Source of the DNA: Clostridia bacterium
Lineage (GTDB): Bacteria > Bacillota > Clostridia > Christensenellales > CAG-314
DNA length: 64,000 nucleotides
Direction: 5' to 3'
NCBI GenBank assembly: GCA_028703495.1
Contig: JAQVMT010000006.1
Span: forward strand, 38,752-102,751
Shown piece by piece: positions 18,601-27,600 of the stretch (positions are counted from its first letter, which is position 1; every line of letters starts with the position of its first letter). The notes beneath the pieces were generated by a model. The model searched no databases. It worked only from the letters and a program-made list of their open reading frames with translations, and had not been told where the DNA came from. A program made the position numbers and the translations under genes.

Positions 18601-19710
18601 TCCTCCGTTACCGTAGTTATTCATAAATTTAACCGAAAAAACGCCCAGTACTACTTCCGTCAGTTCAATCGGCTCCACATGGGTTAATGCCGTCACCTTC
18701 GGGTAATAGTGTATAAGGGTTCCGTCCTTAGCGGAAGGAGCGTTGCACGTCCATTCGGAAAAATCGAATCCCGTCATCATCAAGGGAGTATCGTGTCCCT
18801 CCAAGGTTACCATATTGGATGTTGTTAAGCCTTTGCAGTTTATCGCCGTGCCGTTATCTTGAGATATCGCAGAAGTCGCGGTAAAGCCACCGCTTCCGTT
18901 TTTTAGCGTATCGTAAAAACAGGCGGATACCGTTCCTGAATTTACACCGGCAATTACGCCCGAAATACTGTATCCCGTTACCTTTCCCACGCAAAAGCTG
19001 TTGAAAAGCTTTCCCTTATTGTTGTTGCCGACAAGTCCGCCCGAATAACTGCCCAAGCTCGCATATACGGTACCGCCGAAAACCATATTGGACATATCGG
19101 AATTGTCCGCATATCCAACAATTCCTCCGAGATTGCTCATTCCGACCACATCCACGAGCGAAAAGGCATTTTTGATTACACACTCTTTCATTATTCCGCA
19201 GAGCGCACCGACATAGTTGTTTCCGCCCTCCACATACCCGCTCGATATAGCAACGTTAAGCAATGTTGCCCCCTCGCAGTATCCGAATAAACCGACCGTT
19301 GCCGATGTACTTTTTATGTATAAATTTTTGATCGTGCATCCGTTACCGTTAAATACACCCCTAAATCTGTTGGAGGAGCTTCCGATCGGCATAAAGCTCG
19401 TTCCGCTCCACTTGCCGTCGATAAGCTTACCGCCTAAATCGATATCCGAAGTTAAAGTATAGTATTTTTCCGCATATGCGGTATTTGTTGCGGAATTGTT
19501 TATATAATCGGCAAACTGTATTAAATCATCGTAATCGGAAATCAAATAGGGGCTCGATGCGCTTCCCTCTCCCGCAAGTGAACTCAACATCGGTTGATCC
19601 GAGTAGCCATCATAAGCAAAAACAGCAAGAAAGGATACGGCGGTCGAAGTAACCGTCAATATACACAGCAAAAAAATAGCACAGAAAATATAGCTTATCT
19701 TTATCTTCAC
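15652..19710 (-). CDS. Large membrane-anchored surface protein with GLUG and InlB-type repeats
   Basis: The protein has 1,352 residues. An N-terminal signal (KIKISYIFCAIFLLCILTV) precedes a beta-helix region with GLUG-type repeats (GLFGYCEG, GGIVGYAD, GGLVGNNN) to about residue 310. An InlB B-repeat follows (SGYTFSYWSLTAAG, ending LYAVW). Then come several beta-sandwich repeats (for example VVLSYGEHKILSDIALPQGF, then VNVIVNKADY), a domain with TLNVSEITGG, and a C-terminal membrane helix (FLLFIIILGVFLCCVLG) ending RKK. It is probably anchored in the membrane and exposed outside as an adhesin or ligand binder. The start appears to be GTG. Its GGAGG lies about 16 bases upstream, an unusually long spacing, but no better start exists before an in-frame stop. 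Confidence 0.85.
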   Translation of the reverse strand: MKIKISYIFCAIFLLCILTVTSTAVSFLAVFAYDGYSDQPMLSSLAGEGSASSPYLISDYDDLIQFADYINNSATNTAYAEKYYTLTSDIDLGGKLIDGKWSGTSFMPIGSSSNRFRGVFNGNGCTIKNLYIKSTSATVGLFGYCEGATLLNVAISSGYVEGGNNYVGALCGIMKECVIKNAFSLVDVVGMSNLGGIVGYADNSDMSNMVFGGTVYASLGSYSGGLVGNNNKGKLFNSFCVGKVTGYSISGVIAGVNSGTVSACFYDTLKNGSGGFTATSAISQDNGTAINCKGLTTSNMVTLEGHDTPLMMTGFDFSEWTCNAPSAKDGTLIHYYPKVTALTHVEPIELTEVVLGVFSVKFMNNYGNGGVYTEVEVIEGDALTPPKSPERSGYTFSYWSLTAAGTSEYDFSRSVSEAFTLYAVWTFDNPVVSVHCSTSTEWTYNPQKPVNVWVEVGHGSKNIEYLWLCNNKSVNVTTSSIKLYSVNESGAYQCRVKVYGEGTDNKTVFSDIVNVTIKKAVPQYTKPDDVVLSYGEHKILSDIALPQGFAWMYPSTKLSVTGSVGVNHSALFIPEDTVNYERVYLTVNVIVNKADYFDITHAAISIVFFEGAVLGDTSLGSGFYWVNPEVELHADNGINQFFAAYYNIDEQNYNDYPLEIQVIVKKATPVVSVYREGNLYENTPTSEVLLSLSQGSTSGVALLVEGQNVKVGEYSSYAWCFTPENTRDYTLAYGSIELIFLKIIVADIDVAFNAGEKVFRAYDDISTLSSNGLSVSEVYNNGDKVTLSSAKYVLSCSTGTNYLLYKYTVTQYVNGESKKIIVTGSCDITVKYTYSGDTFTKVFTIGVEKAIYDDAYCAHPDVNIEYVKNRTNDLLQSYLLPKYTLIIDSVELVCAGSRVYRAKFNDDYDNHYDKIVSITFNVAKAVYKSTEVQPHKDLTVTYVKGVTTGAIELSPKYYWVNTDTELRAGSYSINIYYNADTQNFENYNLKVNIVVNKAKITLELMMQMRTFEYDGQRKTLEITKVLPEGVYVSYTTVYKVNGENVSYEGNSAYKAGLYYVYAHFYVDMKWDDPENYEPINSQWEVLLINKRSVTVNFPDLDSVLSGEKIELTTRVEGVVTGETLTVSMKIVSRENNSMVIAEGKDCMNFVLEPGYYVLVASIQSDNYLIDGVSSSYYKNFVVLGDSVEGENGEIKVTVKADEGILPDATLNVSEITGGFSYYSEIISQTLGNYDIKRLFDIKLSSSGFLGEVRVSMTIPDELTGEDITLVHIDDNGLVMVVDTTLSGNNLFFSVSSFSKFAFVAQSAAVVPPDGGNDSEKAKAPSAFLLFIIILGVFLCCVLGTYYMVFRKK

Positions 19711-19758
19711 GACGACAGCCTATAATCCTCCCTTGTATAAAAATCCCCTCTATATTCT

Positions 19759-19787
19759 ATTATAGCTTTCAAATCCCGTTGTGTCAA
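19759..19787 (-). promoter_or_regulatory. Sigma-A-type promoter of the GLUG/InlB surface-protein gene
   Basis: On the minus strand, TTGACA (19782-19787) and TATAAT (19759-19764) are 17 bp apart, both perfect consensus, about 50 bp before the GTG start. Confidence 0.9.
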
Positions 19788-19911
19788 CAAAATTAGACAA
19801 CTCGAAAGCCATTAATTGCGTAGCTTTTTAGTAAGTTAATTGCCAAAGTAAAACTAAAAGCTTCTAATATCGAAGATATGGCAAGCAGACTTATGCAAAC
19901 ATAGTATTCAT

Positions 19912-20019
19912 AAAGCGCAGGGCTTAGCATAAGCTACGTACGATTACTTTTCGGATATAATCTATATCAAAGTGCAGAGCGTAGCAGAACTACGTTCGAG
20001 CACTTTTGGGAATATAAGG
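19912..20019. repeat. Two degenerate direct copies (~57-bp period)
   Basis: The block aagcgcagggcttagcat at 19912-19961 recurs as aagtgcagagcgtagcag at 19969-20019. Both continue with ctacgt(a/t)cga, then a TTTTCGG or TTTTGGG core and an atataa tail. They lie in the 360-bp gap between two surface-protein genes, where I see no gene. Confidence 0.7.
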
Positions 20020-20073
20020 CCAAAAAGGCACCGCAGAAAATCATGAAATTAGAAGTGGATTAGTGTTTTTGAT

Positions 20074-20916
20074 TTATTGATTAGCCTCCCACCCTGCGAA
20101 CAGTTTGGTTTCTTGGTACACGATTTTACCATTTGTTTCATCTATTAATTCATCCGGCAAAGTATCCGTTTCAAAGTCCCAGAGAGTAATACACTCGGGT
20201 TCTGTGTACCACCCCATAAAGGTGTAGCCTTCTCTAATCGGTGCAGGCGGTGTATAAGTAATTAAAGATCCGTAATCATAGTCGTCTACGGCGTGAAATT
20301 TGTAATCGTCGTTTGGGTAGTTAATGTCGTAGGAAACGTTAGCGAGATAAAATACTGTTTTATCCGGATAGACTGCGTGTGTAAATTCGTTGCCGGTAGT
20401 AAATATTACGTACGGGTATAAGGAGGCATAGTGTTCTTTGTACGCGTTGGCAATAAATATGCTGATATGAGCCCCTTCTTGTTCATAACTATCCGATAAC
20501 ATACCTTTCATGTCTTTGCCTGCCACAAGTCTTTTTCCACTAGAATCATTGATATACATCCATTCAATTGTATAAGGCATATACAACTTCTGATAAACTA
20601 TTCTTTCATCCATCCAACCATGGTTGTCAAAACCATACTGAACTACGGAAATCCCGTTGATATGCGAGGGTAAAAATGCATATTCGCCACCTTTGAACAC
20701 ATCCTCGCCTGCAACGTAATACGATTCGCCATCGGCGACATATATCCACACCGGACGCCCTATCGCGCATGATGTCTTTGTTTCATCAATATATTGACAC
20801 CGCCAAATGCCTTTCTCGTCTCCCATAGATAACGGATTACCGCTACATCCCGACAGCGCAAAATACGACGTCATCACCATTAGCATTGCCATTATTAGTG
20901 TTGTTGTTCTTTTCAT
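20074..20916 (-). CDS. Lipoprotein with C-terminal InlB-type repeat
   Basis: The protein has 280 residues. A signal peptide ends in a clear lipobox (FALSGCSG), so it should be attached to the outer face of the membrane after cleavage before Cys. The middle (~residues 30-210) is not recognised. The C-terminus (EGYTFMGWYTEPEC, then ETKLFAGWEA) is a Listeria-Bacteroides/InlB B-repeat like those in neighbouring surface proteins. Start ATG has GAGGTA upstream. The function is unknown; binding or scaffolding at the cell surface is likely. Confidence 0.8.
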   Translation of the reverse strand: MKRTTTLIMAMLMVMTSYFALSGCSGNPLSMGDEKGIWRCQYIDETKTSCAIGRPVWIYVADGESYYVAGEDVFKGGEYAFLPSHINGISVVQYGFDNHGWMDERIVYQKLYMPYTIEWMYINDSSGKRLVAGKDMKGMLSDSYEQEGAHISIFIANAYKEHYASLYPYVIFTTGNEFTHAVYPDKTVFYLANVSYDINYPNDDYKFHAVDDYDYGSLITYTPPAPIREGYTFMGWYTEPECITLWDFETDTLPDELIDETNGKIVYQETKLFAGWEANQ

Positions 20917-21189
20917 AATCTACCTCAAAAAATTATTCTATATGGCGTAATGGATTGCCATATATGCACCACAGTTGAAAACTGTTGGCAAATAAGAGCA
21001 TAAACGCCATATTGGCTGTGCCATTTATCGTTTAAACAGTCGGTAAAAACTCGGTTATTATCAGCATATAACCACCTTCGTCAGCACGTGTCGTGCGGGA
21101 ATAACCGCAATAAGCGCCACTTTGCATTCTAGTTGCAAACGCCTTTTGAAAAAACTTCTTAAAGAATTTTTACCCATTGCGCTTGCGTA

Positions 21190-22059
21190 CTAATCCGTAT
21201 CCGATTCTAAGTAAAGCTCCGCATATATCGCAAAGTGGTCGCTTGCATACTTTCCGTTATAGGTGTTGTCTACTATTTTGAACTTATCGACCGAAAAATC
21301 GCTCGAAACGAAAATGTAGTCTATTCTTGGCATGTCGAGTCTTTGTCCCCAGTTTTGGTATGTTGCTCCGTCGTCGGACTCCTTTGCGGCTGTCTTTGTG
21401 TCTGTTAGCGTGTCGGTTGTGATTTTATAGGTTTGGCTTCTGGCGTTAGCATTGAAGTCGCCTGTTACTACTGAGGGCAAGCCGCCGTTACCTTCGATTC
21501 TGCCCAAGACTACTTGGATACCTTTTTCTCTTGCCTCCACGGAAGAATTATCGAGGTGAGTATTGTAAAATGCAAACCTCGCTTTGTCACTAAGGCGTTC
21601 CAGCGTGACATATGTACAAATACGGTAGTATTCGGCACCCCAATCGGTACTCATAACATCGGGCGTTTCGCTTAGCCAAAACGTTCCGCTGTCAACAAGT
21701 GCAAACTTCGATTTGCTGAAAAACACAGGACACGCCTCGCTAACGGTTCTGTCGTCACGGTATGTAATGACCGACGTATAACCTCTGAGCTTAGTTTTAA
21801 GCCACTGGTACTGTATGGGACTAACCTCTTGAAACCCGACGATGTCGGGCTGAGTTTCCGTTATTGTCTTAAGCACAAATTCGCGCCTGTCCGTCCATTT
21901 ATGTTCGGGATCGTTAACATTAATATTGTAGCTCATCACCCGTATGCCGTCGCCTATGTCGGTGCTGCCCGCATTTTCCTGACTGCACCCGATAAACACA
22001 AAGCATACCATCGCAACAAGTACAAAAAACATGACTAGAACTGTATTTTTATATTTCAT
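21190..22059 (-). CDS. Secreted endonuclease/exonuclease/phosphatase-family hydrolase (lipoprotein)
   Basis: The protein has 289 residues from the ATG at 22059, which has GGAGTGG at 22063-22069; in-frame sequence before it lacks a site. A hydrophobic signal ends VFIGCSQ, a plausible lipobox. The EEP fold motifs are complete: VMSYNINV, DIVGFQEV (metal-binding Glu), FAFYNTHLD, VVTGDFNANA, RIDYIFVS and SDHFAIYAEL (catalytic Asp-His). Such enzymes cleave phosphodiesters in nucleic acids, phosphoinositides or sphingomyelin. An extracellular Mg-dependent phosphodiesterase is the safest reading. It has a candidate promoter of its own upstream. Confidence 0.88.
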   Translation of the reverse strand: MKYKNTVLVMFFVLVAMVCFVFIGCSQENAGSTDIGDGIRVMSYNINVNDPEHKWTDRREFVLKTITETQPDIVGFQEVSPIQYQWLKTKLRGYTSVITYRDDRTVSEACPVFFSKSKFALVDSGTFWLSETPDVMSTDWGAEYYRICTYVTLERLSDKARFAFYNTHLDNSSVEAREKGIQVVLGRIEGNGGLPSVVTGDFNANARSQTYKITTDTLTDTKTAAKESDDGATYQNWGQRLDMPRIDYIFVSSDFSVDKFKIVDNTYNGKYASDHFAIYAELYLESDTD

Positions 22060-22540
22060 AATCCACTCCATTTGATTCGGCAAGTCTGATGTTGTTTTGT
22101 TAATAAACGGCAAAGAAGATGAAGATATATTGGTAGGTTCGGTTGGCTTTTAAGTCTTTGTCGTGGTAGCTACTCAAAAACGCGAAAAAGAACCGTTAAG
22201 CATATTAGTTACAATCCTCAGCCGTGCAGTTGAGTTATAAATAGTTTCGATTTAACCTCAAGAGTATTTATATAATCATATCATAAATTATTATTTATAA
22301 GCAAGGGTTTCTAGGTCGGTTTTCTACATTTTCGATTTTTTGAGCAATACCTCCACTCTCCACCTGTATAATTGTACTGATTGAAAAAAACCGATGAAAA
22401 TGCTCAAAAAAGCAAGAACTTTTTTGGGATTGCTATATTTCATTCGTTAATTGCCATACAATCTTCACTTCAGATACTCACAATGAACCTTGCTTCGAAA
22501 ATTAACAACAAATCATTTAAGTTTTTGTACCTAAAAACAA
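22060..22540. other. Intergenic region upstream of the EEP gene and tRNA-Pro
   Basis: It contains a candidate minus-strand promoter (22275-22304) but no gene I can support. A plus-strand open frame overlapping the tRNA promoter has no ribosome binding site and looks accidental. Confidence 0.55.
22275..22304 (-). promoter_or_regulatory. Candidate promoter of the EEP-family gene
   Basis: On the minus strand TTGCTT (22299-22304), an 18-bp spacer and TATGAT (22275-22280). Moderate match, ~220 bp before the start codon. Confidence 0.5.
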
Positions 22541-22569
22541 TTGCAAATCGGCGTCTCTTGTGCTATAAT
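22541..22569 (+). promoter_or_regulatory. Promoter of tRNA-Pro
   Basis: TTGCAA (22541-22546), 17-bp spacer, TATAAT (22564-22569), ending 11 bp before the tRNA 5' end. Confidence 0.9.
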
Positions 22570-22580
22570 ATCCAAGCTTG

Positions 22581-22657
22581 CGAGGTGTAGCGCAGTTTGG
22601 TAGCGCGCTTGGTTCGGGACCAAGAGGTCGCAAGTTCAAGTCTTGTCACCTCGACCA
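22581..22657 (+). tRNA. tRNA-Pro (anticodon CGG)
   Basis: A 77-nt cloverleaf. Acceptor CGAGGTG pairs with CACCTCG. The anticodon stem CTTGG/CCAAG has loop TTCGGGA, giving anticodon CGG (codon CCG). The T-loop reads TTCAAGT and CCA is encoded (22655-22657). It has its own promoter and terminator. Confidence 0.96.
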
Positions 22658-22663
22658 CTTTCA

Positions 22664-22702
22664 AAAACACGACACCGGCTTTGCGCCCTGCTCGTGTTTT
22701 TT
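22664..22702 (+). terminator. Intrinsic terminator after tRNA-Pro
   Basis: AACACGA (22666-22672) pairs with TCGTGTT (22692-22698), followed by a T-run to 22702. Confidence 0.85.
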
Positions 22703-22884
22703 CATTCTGCCCGATATTATTTCATTTTCACTCTCCAGATTAACAACGTAAATACACTCACTGACTTACTCTACGTATTTCCATTGTGATACTATTGGCA
22801 ATCAACTGTTTAAACTACAATTTAATTATCTAGTATAAACCGCAATTGTGCGTGCAAGAAAGCATCGAAAATAGTACTTTTTAC

Positions 22885-22913
22885 TTGATTTTTAGTCAAT
22901 GTTGGTTTATAAT
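22885..22913 (+). promoter_or_regulatory. Promoter of the SAH-hydrolase-like gene
   Basis: TTGATT (22885-22890), 17-bp spacer, TATAAT (22908-22913). The region between the tRNA-Pro terminator and this promoter holds nothing else I can identify. Confidence 0.8.
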
Positions 22914-22919
22914 ATTTTA

Positions 22920-23145
22920 TATGGTTGCTGCCACGTTAACTTTGCAGAGTGTATTTATAAAGAATACATCGCCTTGCCTTGGTGTTTTGTTGCTCTACTA
23001 CGTATGAGGCTTGGCGAAAGCTTGTCCGCTTGAACCGCAACGCACTTCAAGGTCGATCATGACATCGTTTAGTACTGGCGTGATTTAATTCGGAGCGCAT
23101 CTATTCAAGCGTAATGTATCTCATATCGAATCCGAGGAATTTAGA
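22920..23145 (+). other. Long 5' leader of the SAH-hydrolase-like gene
   Basis: About 225 nt separate the promoter from the start codon. I found no terminator-type hairpin and could not match a known riboswitch by eye. A cis-regulatory RNA is possible; the length alone does not prove it. Confidence 0.4.
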
Positions 23146-24420
23146 ATGGAAAAAGATAATATGTGTATGCGCGATAATGATTTTAGTATTAAAGACATCG
23201 GACTTGCATCTGCAGGCTTAAAGAGAATCGATGCGGCAATGATTGACATGCCTGTTTTAGTGACGATTTCCGATCGGATGGGCTATCAGCAAGCGTTAGC
23301 AGGGAAAAAGATCGCCGTATGCTCTCACATAACAAAGGAAACAGCGGTAGCGTGTATTTGCCTCAAAAACAGCGGCGCAGATGTATTAATATCTTCATCC
23401 AATCCACGCTCAACGCAGGATGATATAGCAGCGGCATTGGTAGAGGGGTACGGTATTTCCGTTTATGGAAAATCACAACAAACAGATCGAGAGTGGGTGG
23501 AGTTTAAGGAGAAGATTGTCGAATTTCAGCCTGATTTATTGTTGGACGATGGCGCCGAGGTTCTCCCTCTGATATACGAAAAGTATCCCGAACTGACGAA
23601 AAGACTGTTAGGTACAACAGAACAGACTTCGTCGGGAGTTGTCAAAGTAAAAAACATGGAAAAAGCGGGTATGCTTAAGCATCCTGTAATTGCAATTAAT
23701 TCCAGTAAGATCAAGTACTTGTTTGATAATAACATAGGCGTCGGTCAAACAAGCGTGACTTCGATTCTTTCAATTGCAAATGTACTTGCCGCCACGGAGG
23801 TGGTAGTCGTTGTCGGATACGGAAATGTCGGAAGAGGTATTGCACTTCGTATGCAGGGTATGGGAGCACACGTCATTGTATGCGAGCGAGATGAAATAAG
23901 GGCATTAGACGCATATCTAAACGGATTTAGAGTTATGAGTTTGGCAGAAGCTGTGAAAACAGGTTCTATTTTTGTTACCGCAACGGGTTCAAGTAATATT
24001 ATTCCGCTGGAAATAATTTTGCAAATGAAAAACGGAGCTGTGTTGTCAAATTGCGGAAGCGGTCAATCGGAAGTTGACGTCAAAGGGATTAAAGAATGCG
24101 CACTTTCATCGGAAGTCATCAATGCACATATGACAAGTTATACTCTTCCGAATCGAAAAACCGTAAGAGTTTTGACAGACGGCAGAGTAACAAATATAGT
24201 AGGCGGAGGAGGTAATCCCGCGGCTATTATGGACTTGACATTCTCGGCGATTGTACTTGGCGTTGAGTATTTGGTGAATAACAAGCTCGAACAAAAGGTA
24301 TACGTAATGCCCGAAGAAATCGACAAGGCAATTGCTCTTATAAAGCTTAATGAGCTTGATATACATCTAAATAAAGAAACAGCTGCACAAAAATTATACG
24401 ATGGAGATTGGCATAAATAA
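23146..24420 (+). CDS. Divergent S-adenosylhomocysteine hydrolase-family protein
   Basis: The protein has 424 residues, the usual bacterial SahH length without the long insert. N-terminal signatures match SahH: DIGLASAGLKRID, SHITKETAV (His61), NPRSTQDDIAAAL and LLLDDGAEV. The catalytic lysine and aspartate are kept (Lys190 and Asp194 in KIKYLFDN). The NAD Rossmann motif GYGNVGRG lies at 224-231. Several substrate-site residues differ: EETTTG is EQTSSG (Gln160), the NxGH histidine is Ser305, and the GHP histidine is Asn in GGNPAA. The C-terminal Lys/Tyr tail that reaches the neighbouring subunit is absent. It may act on another S-nucleosyl-homocysteine or related thioether. RBS GAGGAA lies just upstream. 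Confidence 0.85.
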   Translation: MEKDNMCMRDNDFSIKDIGLASAGLKRIDAAMIDMPVLVTISDRMGYQQALAGKKIAVCSHITKETAVACICLKNSGADVLISSSNPRSTQDDIAAALVEGYGISVYGKSQQTDREWVEFKEKIVEFQPDLLLDDGAEVLPLIYEKYPELTKRLLGTTEQTSSGVVKVKNMEKAGMLKHPVIAINSSKIKYLFDNNIGVGQTSVTSILSIANVLAATEVVVVVGYGNVGRGIALRMQGMGAHVIVCERDEIRALDAYLNGFRVMSLAEAVKTGSIFVTATGSSNIIPLEIILQMKNGAVLSNCGSGQSEVDVKGIKECALSSEVINAHMTSYTLPNRKTVRVLTDGRVTNIVGGGGNPAAIMDLTFSAIVLGVEYLVNNKLEQKVYVMPEEIDKAIALIKLNELDIHLNKETAAQKLYDGDWHK

Positions 24421-24502
24421 AAAAGAATTCGTTCACTTATTAGCTTCTAAATCAAACCTTTTGGCGACAGTATATATTATGTTGAAGTTAACAAATAGAA
24501 GA

Positions 24503-24558
24503 GGGGGTAGGACTAATCTGACAAACAAAGCTGTTCAGATTACGTCCGCACCCCTTAT
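24503..24558. terminator. Large bidirectional terminator between converging genes
   Basis: TAATCTGA (24514-24521) pairs with TCAGATTA (24535-24542). The stem extends outward through GGA/TCC and GGGGT/ACCCC with small internal bulges. It is followed by ttatttt on the plus strand, and lies between the SAH-hydrolase-like gene and the minus-strand beta-helix gene. Confidence 0.75.
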
Positions 24559-24670
24559 TTTAATTGCTTAAATTAGACCTTCATTACATATTAAACAATT
24601 CGTTTAAATCTTTTATATTATCGGCAAAAAGCATTCGCCAAGGATGGCAGTATCGAATATCGTCTGCGCT

Positions 24671-27600
24671 TTAGCGATAATTGTCTTTATTTTCTTTATT
24701 GTCGAAGTTCTTTTTTCTGCGATATACCGCAAGTAACGCCACCATGCACAAAAGCAATAAGCCTATGATATTGCTACCCGATATAGTCGTCGCACCGCAA
24801 GCGCAACCGACATCGCCGCCTTTGCTTTCGATGAATTTTGCGGTCAGTTCGCAGTTAGTTTCGGGAGTAAAGGTAAAGCTGTGTTCTGAAGATAGCAGTA
24901 CACCGTCACAGTACCACCCCTCAAATTCCATACCACTCTCCGCCGAATTTGCCTTAACGGTTATCGAGTCGCCCTTATAAACCGTAACCTCGGTATTATC
25001 TGTGTCGGCTTGCGTGCCGCCCGTGACGGTTACCGTATATCTCTCTTTCTCGGAATATCGTGCGGTATAGGTTGCGTTGCCTGTGCATAATGCGGAAATG
25101 TCGCTGTCCCAGCCTGTAAAATCAAAGCCGCCCTCATCGGGTGCTTCGGGGGCGATCACCTCGTCGCCGTAGTGACAGTTTATGGTTTTTATTACTCTTC
25201 CGTTTAAACCGATAAAGGTCACGGTATAATCGATCATTACCGCCTTAAAAGTAGCGGTATAGGTAATGTTTTCGCTTGCCACCGTGATTTCCTTATCCCA
25301 GCCGTCGAAAACGTAGTAATAAGTCACGTCCGCCTCTTTCTCGGGAGCGACTCCGTTGTATTCTGGCATCGTGCCGTATTTGACATTTTCGTCTGTTTCT
25401 AGAGTCGTACCATCGTAATTATTCCAAATCACGGTATAGAGTATCGCGTTTTCGGAGTATACGGCGATATCGTCCGCCGTGTAGCCATCGGGCAGGTAAA
25501 GGTAGATTGTACCATCTGCATCGCCGTAAATATCCTCCGTGCCGTAGTAATCGGGCAGCCCAACGAAAACAACGATTTTTGCATTCGCTCCGTCATCTGC
25601 TGTAACGGTGACAAGGGAGAGCTTTTTGCCGTACTCATCGGTCGGCGTATTGTCGAAGCTACTAGCGTTCAAACTGCCGCCCGTCATAACAAGCGTACCG
25701 GAATGAGCGGAATCATCTTCTCCTCCGCCGATTGCCATACCGTACTTGGACACAGCCGCAACCGTACCGCCCGTAATGGTTACGTTTGCGCCAATATTAG
25801 TATAGCTACCGCCTATAGCCGCACCGCGGGAATTAGATAATGCATTTACAACACCTCCGCTTATCTCTACTGTAGAGAGCACTGTATTGCTACTTAAATC
25901 CTTAAAGTATCCGCTACCAATAGCCGCGCCCACGGCATTACTAATCGCCGTTACCGTACCGCCACTGATTTTTACGGTAGCAATACCATTTTCACCGCCG
26001 CCTATTGCCGCACCCTCAGCTTTACTCGTTGCTGTAACGGTACCACCGCTAATTAAAATCGTGCAATTTCCTTTTTGCATATTTCCCCCTAATGCGGAGA
26101 TAGAGGAGGTGGATAATACCGTACCTCCGGTAATAGTCAGAGTGCCGCCCGACCCGCAGGCAATACCACATTGATACGCCGTGACAAATCCTCCGTTAAT
26201 TGTAACGTCGGTGTTCACTCCCAAAATTCCGCTTCCAATACCGCCGGCTGTAACGGTACCACCGTTTACTGTTACCGTACCGCCCATGACACTATAGTAG
26301 CCGGCACCTAGTATACCGTTGTCTTTTACGTTAACCGTGCCACCATTGATAGTAATGTTTCCGGCGCCTCCGTTAACACCTCCGCCAATACCTGCGCCGA
26401 ATTGACTAATTGTGTTGATTGTACCGCCATTTATCGTAATATTCCCGGCACTTTGTTTCTTTATTCCGCCGATGCTTGCTGCAGAGCCACTGCTTGAAGT
26501 AGATAACGTTGTCGAATCGTCTGAGGTTGCATCATCAATAAACAGAGCTGCGCTATTCGGACACCATAGCGCGGGACGCTCTGTTTGCATAGACGTTAGT
26601 ATATTATCTCCGAAAAGATATGGCTTTAACGTTGCTTGCGTCGCAATCGCCACAGGAGCAGATGTCGAATTAGTTATGGATAAACCATCAAAATATAGAT
26701 CAAAGTTTCCGCTTATAATTGAAATACAGTTTATGTCGGTAGAACCCGTGACTATAAACGGAATTCCGTAATCGTACCAATTTATACTATCCCTACTGTA
26801 GCAGGGAATAACGTCGTCACACTTAAGCAGTAACGGGTTGCTGCTTATATTTATTATCGGTAAACTGCTTACGTTAAATTGAGCCACGGGATTATACGGG
26901 CAAACAGAACCGGTAAAACACCCATCGCTATCCGTTAGCTCGACATACAAATACTTGCCGACAAGATCCTCGGTGGGCGTAAAGGATATTGAATCCGCGC
27001 CCTCAATAGCTTCGCCGTCGTTCTCATAGATCTTTTTGCTGCTATACCACTGAATTTTTATATCATCGTTATAATTATCGTACTTAACGTATATCGGAAC
27101 GTTAGTCATCGGCGTATCGGAGGTTAGTGAAACATAGCTGCGTTCAGACATATCTACAGCTAATTCGCCGTCCTTGAAATTATCCCTGCCCTCACCTGAA
27201 AGATTTGTGAAGCCGCCTACATGCTTGGTTACCTTGTAAGATGAGGTATTGCAGGCATCGGCTACGCCCGAAAAGTACAGTACGTCAGTTCCCGCGCCTC
27301 CTGCGTATTCGAAGGTTCCTAGATTTGTTACGATATATGCATTTGAGTAATCGCCTTGAGCGACAATACCGTTCATCTTGACCGCAACGGTAATCGGCTC
27401 ATCCTTCCTTACAGAAAAAAAGGGTGCATAGATTTTCGTTACGCTTAGTGCGGTGGTGTCGATGAAGCGGTAATTAATTTTCTCTCGCTCAAATACCAAT
27501 CGTCATCGTTGCTTCCGCTGGCATTTAAGGTCATCGTGAAATTGTAGTTGTGATATTTTGAGGAGTCGTTTGCGTATTTCAAAGTCCTAAACCACTGCGG

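Noticed and set aside
22381..22590. 69-codon plus-strand frame before tRNA-Pro
   Set aside because: It overlaps the tRNA promoter and 5' end, has no ribosome binding site and shows no recognisable features.
22920..23145. SAH riboswitch in front of the SAH-hydrolase-like gene
   Set aside because: I could not find the conserved core by eye, and the class is mainly known from Proteobacteria. Only a model search could settle it.
27470..27500. Programmed -1 frameshift in the beta-helix gene
   Set aside because: The site is not a canonical slippery heptamer, no stimulatory structure is evident, and a second break in the same gene fits mutation or assembly error better.
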